DNA of 45,858 nt, from assembly GCA_021818715.1 (NCBI GenBank), contig JAKATN010000009.1, positions 1-45,858 on the forward strand, given 5' to 3'. Positions 41,694-45,858 of the stretch are shown piece after piece (within the stretch, counting starts at the first letter, position 1; every line of letters begins with the position of its first letter). This stretch comes from Thermoplasmata archaeon. Lineage in GTDB: Archaea; Thermoplasmatota; Thermoplasmata; Thermoplasmatales; Thermoplasmataceae. The notes beneath the pieces were generated by a model, which saw only the letters and a list, made by a program, of their open reading frames with translations, did no database searches and was not told the DNA's origin. The position numbers and the translations under genes are program-made.

Positions 41694-42932
41694 TTATATT
41701 GCAAACCTTCCAAAAGGGAGGACGGTGATCTCTGTTCCAGCTTCGATAGCGGCGGAGTCACCCTGAACTGCGATATAGCCGTTCGCCAAAGAAAGCCTTG
41801 ACATGGTGCTGGAACCACCCGGAAGAGCCCTGGCAACCAGGCCCCTTTCCTCAGCGAGCTCCACGGGAATCAGGTTCAGGCGCCCTGGCGAAAGCCTGGT
41901 TCCATCGGCAAGCTTCGCTTTAAATGTCGGTCTTATCCATGACAGCCCTATGTGCCTCAGTAATTCCGGCAGGAATATTTCATAGAATACCATTTGCGAT
42001 GAGACCGGAGGACCCGGCAGACCAACCACTGGTTTGTGGTTTATGGTACAAAATAGCGTTGGCATTCCGGGTTTTACGGCAAGTCCATGGAAAAGAAGCC
42101 CCTGGCTCCGCTCCTCGAGGATTCTGTGAACCAAATCCCGTTCTCCTGCAGAGGTTCCGCCAATCGTAATGACTGCATCGCTGGTCCTGAGGGCCCTGTC
42201 AAGGGTGAGGCTAATCCTGTCAGCATCATCTGGCGGAGGCGGAAGTCTGTGAACGATGAACTGGCCAGTCTCCTCGAGCGCTGCCTTAATGCCGCTGCTG
42301 TTGGACTCGCGAGTTTTGTAAATTAGGTTTTGCCCCCTCCTGGAAGTGATCTCATCGCCCGTGGGAATTACAGATACCACTATCTTCCTCAGCACATCCA
42401 CTTCCCCTATTCCAAGCAGGTGAAGCATAGAGATTCTCCTCCAGTCGATCAATGAACCCTCGCGGATCAGGATGCTCCCCTGCCTGAAATCCGATCCCAC
42501 ATGATCCACGTTCTCCCCGCTCGCGTATGCCTTTGCGACAATGATTGATCCGTCTGAGTTCCCGGCCTTCTCCACCGGTATCACTGCATCCAGTCCCGGC
42601 GGCAGGTAAGCACCTGTAGGGATCCTCGCGCACGTGCCTTTGCCAAATTCTCCGACAGGCGGGTGTCCAATTGAAACAGTCCCCGTTACCCTGAACTGGA
42701 CTGGCCTTTCGGCGCTTGCACCGACCGTATCTCCGGAATTTACGGCATATCCGTCCATTGCTGACCTGGGCATGAATGGACTGTCCACCGGTGCCCTCAC
42801 GGGCGAGGCCAGCATCCTGCCGTGCGACCTGTGGGTTTTGACGCGCTCCACTACCCGCGGAAGCGAAAGGTTTTCCCTGATCGCAATGCGAGCTTCTTCT
42901 ATTCCAGTCAGCTTACCGAACTCTTTGTGCAT
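41694..42932 (-). CDS. moeA: Molybdopterin molybdenumtransferase MoeA
   Basis: A 412-residue enzyme that inserts molybdate (or tungstate) into adenylylated molybdopterin. The domains are an N-terminal SH3-like/linker region, a core starting with SPFMPRSAMDGYAV near residue 51, IPTGAYLPPGLDAVIPVE near 103, the MogA-like catalytic fold with VSVIPTGDEI near 186, TIGGTSAGERDLV near 258 and the closing VVGLPGPPVSSQMVF motif near 304. GGTG lies 8 nt before the ATG, and an AT-rich element upstream suggests its own promoter. It follows the NifX-like gene on the same strand after 54 nt. Confidence 0.93.
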   Translation of the reverse strand: MHKEFGKLTGIEEARIAIRENLSLPRVVERVKTHRSHGRMLASPVRAPVDSPFMPRSAMDGYAVNSGDTVGASAERPVQFRVTGTVSIGHPPVGEFGKGTCARIPTGAYLPPGLDAVIPVEKAGNSDGSIIVAKAYASGENVDHVGSDFRQGSILIREGSLIDWRRISMLHLLGIGEVDVLRKIVVSVIPTGDEITSRRGQNLIYKTRESNSSGIKAALEETGQFIVHRLPPPPDDADRISLTLDRALRTSDAVITIGGTSAGERDLVHRILEERSQGLLFHGLAVKPGMPTLFCTINHKPVVGLPGPPVSSQMVFYEIFLPELLRHIGLSWIRPTFKAKLADGTRLSPGRLNLIPVELAEERGLVARALPGGSSTMSRLSLANGYIAVQGDSAAIEAGTEITVLPFGRFAI

Positions 42933-42986
42933 TAGGTGGACACCATGTATTCAATGTATTGAGACTGCGTTCGCATTATTAAAGGT

Positions 42987-43361
42987 TCATTGGGAGTGCG
43001 GCCCCATGTGCGAATGCGACCCATGATCACCCGGGATTGCATCATCCACCTTTTTCAGGGCTCCTTTCCTGTAAGCAGCAACAGCTTCTTCATAGGACAT
43101 GCCTTCACTGGAGTACACGATCAGCCTGTTCCTGGCGTAGGAAAACGCATGCATGCCGATGTGGCCCACAATAAGTGCATCGACGTTCCTCTCAACCAGG
43201 GATCGGATCATCTGTATGCCGGGACTCGATCCCGCGCCAAGGGCAGGGTTTTCATACCTTTCCCTGACGGCAAATCCTTTTTCGCTGTCAAGCACAAGAA
43301 TTTCCTGGGCTTCCCCAGGCCCGCTAACTTCGCCATCTGAAACCGGGATAGCAACCAACAT
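42987..43361 (-). CDS. NifX/NifB-type (dinitrogenase iron-molybdenum cofactor) domain protein
   Basis: A 124-residue single-domain protein of the Nitro_FeMo-Co family. It has the RNase H-like pattern MLVAIPVSDGEVSGPGEAQE, then FAVRERYENPALG, a helix (IQMIRSLVERNVDALIVGHIG) and AVAAYRKGALKKVDDA. The C-terminal DHGSHSHMGPHSQ is rich in His and may bind metal. Family members carry iron-sulfur or iron-molybdenum clusters. The ATG at 43361, preceded by GTGA, fits the usual family start better than the upstream in-frame hydrophobic extension to 43421. Its position between mocA and moeA suggests a role in cofactor or metal handling; nitrogenase genes are not seen. Confidence 0.75.
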   Translation of the reverse strand: MLVAIPVSDGEVSGPGEAQEILVLDSEKGFAVRERYENPALGAGSSPGIQMIRSLVERNVDALIVGHIGMHAFSYARNRLIVYSSEGMSYEEAVAAYRKGALKKVDDAIPGDHGSHSHMGPHSQ

Positions 43362-43462
43362 AGTCACTGCAATCGCAATCCCGGATATTAACGGAAACAC
43401 TAACATAATTGGACTGCCCAAACATGAAATTCTCCGTGTTCTTTCGGAGTGTAAACGCCGGG

Positions 43463-44068
43463 TCAGGAAGTGCCTGAAAAATATCGTTCAGCCAGCAGTC
43501 TTGCCCTTTCAAGGTCCTGCCTTGTATCTATGTCAAAAAGTATGTTTTCGTCCACAATCTCCAATTCTTTCACCTGGTACCTGCCTGAATTTATGACATG
43601 CATTCCCCCCTTCCCCGCAGGTAGTGACATCAGATCCCCCCTGCCTGATGGCGGAAAAATGGCAGGACTCATTCTCTGCCCCTTATGGGTGCAGCACGCC
43701 ACGGAAGAGGGATTGGCCCGGTGTAATAGAATCAGCCGATCGACATAGCTGCTCAGGAAAAATGGCATGTCGCCAGGCGTTATGATCGCGGAAGCGGATT
43801 CAGAAATACTTTTTATACCGATAGAAATCGACGCCCCAATTCCGTCCTGCGGCGAACGGTTTATCACTACGTTTTCGTACCCCCTTGAATGCAGAAACGC
43901 TGAAACTGAGGGGCTTGCCACGACAGTAATGCCTGAAACGGAAGATTTCTCCAGGTTTCCTATGACAGATTCTATCACGGTTCTATTGCCCAGGGTCTCG
44001 AGGAGTTTCTCCCCGGAGAACCTCGATGAAGATCCTGAAGCAAGCACTATTGCAATGATCTCGGTCAT
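43463..44068 (-). CDS. mocA: Molybdenum cofactor cytidylyltransferase-like protein (MocA family)
   Basis: A 201-residue nucleotidyltransferase. The N-terminal loop VLASGSSSRFSGEKLLETLG (residues 8-27) is intact, unlike in the MobA of this window. SPQDGIGASISIGI near 73, IITPGDMPFF near 93 and LFDIDTRQDLERAR near the C-terminus match MocA, which joins CMP to molybdopterin to make the cytosine dinucleotide cofactor of xanthine-oxidase-type enzymes. It is 12 nt downstream of coxG on the same strand, which supports this assignment. Confidence 0.85.
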   Translation of the reverse strand: MTEIIAIVLASGSSSRFSGEKLLETLGNRTVIESVIGNLEKSSVSGITVVASPSVSAFLHSRGYENVVINRSPQDGIGASISIGIKSISESASAIITPGDMPFFLSSYVDRLILLHRANPSSVACCTHKGQRMSPAIFPPSGRGDLMSLPAGKGGMHVINSGRYQVKELEIVDENILFDIDTRQDLERARLLAERYFSGTS

Positions 44069-44080
44069 AATGCGCTATTC

Positions 44081-44521
44081 TCAGTGTTGTTCCAGCTTCT
44101 CCCTTACGTTTGAAATAAATTCCTCAATGTATGATTTCGCGGTAGGCTCAACGAACCTTGCCCCCAGAGAGGCTATAGCTCCCCCTATTTTGGCATTCAC
44201 AGCCCACCTGACCTCACACCTGTCACTGCCCAGATCGACCACGTTCGCGTCTATATGCATTTCAAGGGAACTCCCGGCACCATGGCCCCTTCCATTGACT
44301 TCCACGTTTGTTGGTGACCTCCTGTTGATCTCTATATCCATATTGAATCTGCCCTTGATGAATGCCGTGCCCATCTTTACCTGTACTGACAGGTGGGAGT
44401 CGTCCTTGATCTCGCTTGACTGTATGCCGGGGAGGGCTTCAAGAACGCTCTTTGTATCCGAAAGGAGTCCAACGACACTGGAGGCAGATGCTGATACGAT
44501 AACTGAGCCACTGAATTCCAT
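44081..44521 (-). CDS. coxG: CoxG family protein (SRPBCC fold)
   Basis: A 146-residue protein of the CoxG/carbon monoxide dehydrogenase subunit G family, a START-like SRPBCC fold (MEFSGSVIVSASASSVVGLLSD, in two blocks, then LEALPGIQSSEI). CoxG assists maturation or membrane attachment of molybdenum hydroxylases such as aerobic CODH. It lacks the C-terminal membrane anchor of some CoxG proteins. It heads a leftward unit coxG-mocA-(NifX-like)-moeA. Confidence 0.85.
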   Translation of the reverse strand: MEFSGSVIVSASASSVVGLLSDTKSVLEALPGIQSSEIKDDSHLSVQVKMGTAFIKGRFNMDIEINRRSPTNVEVNGRGHGAGSSLEMHIDANVVDLGSDRCEVRWAVNAKIGGAIASLGARFVEPTAKSYIEEFISNVREKLEQH

Positions 44522-44807
44522 AACTTATCCGCACTGGAGATTGCCAGCGCATAGATAAATTGAACCTGCAGTCTGCATGATTTTTTCGCATGTGTTTCCT
44601 TGGCAATAGACTTGCCCTGTGCCCTGTAAAGCTGATCTTATTTAATGCGTGTTAAACGATCAACATATCGGAAGCGGGGTGCCTGTGGGGAAGATTCCAG
44701 ACATTCAAAAATAACATATGGAAAGGGGATAAATGTAAAAAAGTGTTAAGACGCTTTCGAAATCCGGCGCACAGATACCCATTAATAGTGGAATCACTTC
44801 GATATCT
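44522..44807. promoter_or_regulatory. Divergent coxG/xdhC promoter region
   Basis: About 286 nt between the two starts. On the minus strand TTTATCTATG (centre near 44556) lies about 35 nt upstream of coxG. On the plus strand CATTAATAG (44780-44788) is centred 24 nt before the xdhC GTG, giving a leaderless mRNA. No gene is visible in the interval. Confidence 0.4.
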
Positions 44808-45620
44808 GTGAATGATGATACCCTTGAAATGGCTTACAGGCTCAAGAATGAGGGGAAGCCCTTTCTGCTTGCCACCGTTGTGAGAAGCGAAGGATCCACA
44901 CTTGCAAAGCCTGGCTTCAAGACTCTTTATTCGCCAGACGGAAAAATTCTGGCGGGAGGATTCGGCGGAGGTTGCCCTGAATCAGCTGTCTCGCCATACG
45001 TCTCGAAGGCGATGTCGACCGGCATCCCCTTATCCGTGAAGGTGCACCTCGAGAACTCCTCGACGGACCTGAAATCCATCAAAAACCTGAGCGAAAATGA
45101 AGTTTATGTAGAGACGTTCTGCGGCGGAAACCTTGAAATATTTCTTGATCCGTATATGGCAGAACAGAGGCTCGTGATCATTGGCCAGGGAGGAAGGGAT
45201 GAGGTACAATCATTCCTCCTTGACATGGCAAAAATGCTTGGCTTCAGGACCACGCTCATCAGCCCGACCAAGCTGAACGACAGCCCGGACGAGTTCATAG
45301 AAGACCTGAACTTTGATCTTTCCAAGTTCAATACCACAAAGGACGACTACATTGTAATTCTGACCAAAGGAGCGAGAGACATAGAGGTCCTGACAAAACT
45401 GCAGAACACTGCCGCGAGATACGTCGGTCTCATGGCAAGCAGGAAGAGGGTTGAAAAGGATATGGCTGACCTTAGGAACGGCGGTGTACCGGAATCTTTC
45501 CTGAATGGGATTCATGCCCCGATAGGCATTGACATCGGTTCTATCACGCCTGCAGAAATTGCCATCAGTATCCTGTCGGAAATAATTAGGGTGAAGAATG
45601 TCAACTCAGGCAAACAGTGA
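44808..45620 (+). CDS. XdhC/CoxF family molybdenum hydroxylase maturation factor
   Basis: A 270-residue protein with the two XdhC domains. The N-terminal domain (about residues 10-80) has FLLATVVRSEGSTLAKPG and GGFGGGCPES, the region with the conserved Cys that handles the cofactor sulfur. The C-terminal NAD-binding-like Rossmann domain (about 120-265) includes LVIIGQGGRDEV, YIVILTKGARD and AARYVGLMASRKRVE, then the closing IGIDIGSITPAEIAISI. XdhC/CoxF proteins load the sulfurated cofactor into xanthine-oxidase-type enzymes. The start is a GTG at leaderless distance from CATTAATAG. Its target enzyme is not in the window. Confidence 0.88.
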   Translation: MNDDTLEMAYRLKNEGKPFLLATVVRSEGSTLAKPGFKTLYSPDGKILAGGFGGGCPESAVSPYVSKAMSTGIPLSVKVHLENSSTDLKSIKNLSENEVYVETFCGGNLEIFLDPYMAEQRLVIIGQGGRDEVQSFLLDMAKMLGFRTTLISPTKLNDSPDEFIEDLNFDLSKFNTTKDDYIVILTKGARDIEVLTKLQNTAARYVGLMASRKRVEKDMADLRNGGVPESFLNGIHAPIGIDIGSITPAEIAISILSEIIRVKNVNSGKQ

Positions 45621-45858
45621 AGAGGTCTTTGCGATTCAATAGACTGAACCTAGCCATCACTGTTCTGTAACAGATCAATATTTTCCCCCATCAGAGATCA
45701 AATGTTAGGCGAAGAGGATCAAACTTCCGACCCTAATTCCAGTTGTGCAGACTTGTGCTGCCCACTCGAGCATCACCGATCCTTGCATTGAAATTGTATT
45801 ATCAATGTCAGCGATTAGGGAGGGCACTTAACAATAGGTCACAGTCAACTCCAGTTAA
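45621..45858. other. 3' edge region without a recognised gene
   Basis: The last 238 nt after xdhC contain only short ORFs (fewer than 30 codons) without recognisable motifs. No tRNA or repeat is seen. Confidence 0.5.

Noticed and set aside
42987-43361. Nitrogenase-related locus
   Set aside because: Only a NifX-like domain is present; no nifH, nifD or nifK-like gene exists in the window, and the domain also occurs in non-fixing archaea.

Overview
The window is 45.9 kb of archaeal chromosome, most likely from a Thermoplasmatales-type euryarchaeon. The evidence is ether-lipid synthesis genes (GGGP synthase plus a UbiA-type DGGGP synthase), Orc1/Cdc6, fibrillarin, aMBF1, ribosomal protein L40e, membrane-anchored LonB, Cgi121 (KEOPS), fructose-1,6-bisphosphate aldolase/phosphatase, split PurS/PurQ/PurL, and archaeal AlaRS and AspRS. 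Many TATA-like boxes lie only 22-30 nt before start codons, as expected for leaderless transcripts. Species assignment is inference. No rRNA, tRNA, CRISPR array or insertion sequence was recognised.

Layout. 1-1.5 kb: a truncated membrane (permease-like) gene, a second membrane protein and a winged-helix regulator in overlapping order. 1.5-5.7 kb: a ZIP metal transporter divergent from aspS, with a DtxR-like operator between them, then a hydroxyacyl-CoA dehydrogenase, an unknown small protein and aMBF1. 5.7-13.6 kb: fibrillarin, alaS, a site-2-protease-like protein that has lost its HExxH histidines, a COG3199 NAD-kinase-like protein and a DUF2070 membrane protein. 13.6-18.1 kb: aroC divergent from lonB, cgi121, an unknown 97-residue protein and a UPF0200 P-loop kinase. 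18.1-19.7 kb: purQ downstream of a small L40e gene, a small YHS-domain gene and sparse sequence. 19.7-25.7 kb: fbp, the two-subunit 2-oxoacid:ferredoxin oxidoreductase, a UPF0173 hydrolase and a methyltransferase. 25.7-36.5 kb: orc1/cdc6, folC, the lipid pair ubiA/GGGPS, purS-purL, an Lhr-type helicase and an MFS transporter. 36.6-45.6 kb: a molybdenum region with a soluble NAD(P)-type formate dehydrogenase (NuoEF fusion plus FdhA), mobA, moeA, a NifX-like protein, mocA, coxG and xdhC.

How the genes work together. The molybdenum region carries both a MobA-type and a MocA-type nucleotidyltransferase. This suggests the cell makes both the guanine-dinucleotide cofactor used by formate dehydrogenases and the cytosine-dinucleotide cofactor used by CO-dehydrogenase/xanthine-oxidase-type enzymes. 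CoxG and XdhC serve the latter class, but no hydroxylase structural gene lies in the window. The FGAM synthase subunits are split between two loci (purQ; purS-purL).

The least explained pieces are the catalytically degenerate S2P homologue co-transcribed with COG3199 and DUF2070 genes, the purQ 5' end that has no conventional start codon upstream of its first beta strand, palindromic elements at the orc1, aMBF1/flpA and ZIP/aspS promoters, and two hairpins in the fdh-mobA intergenic region.
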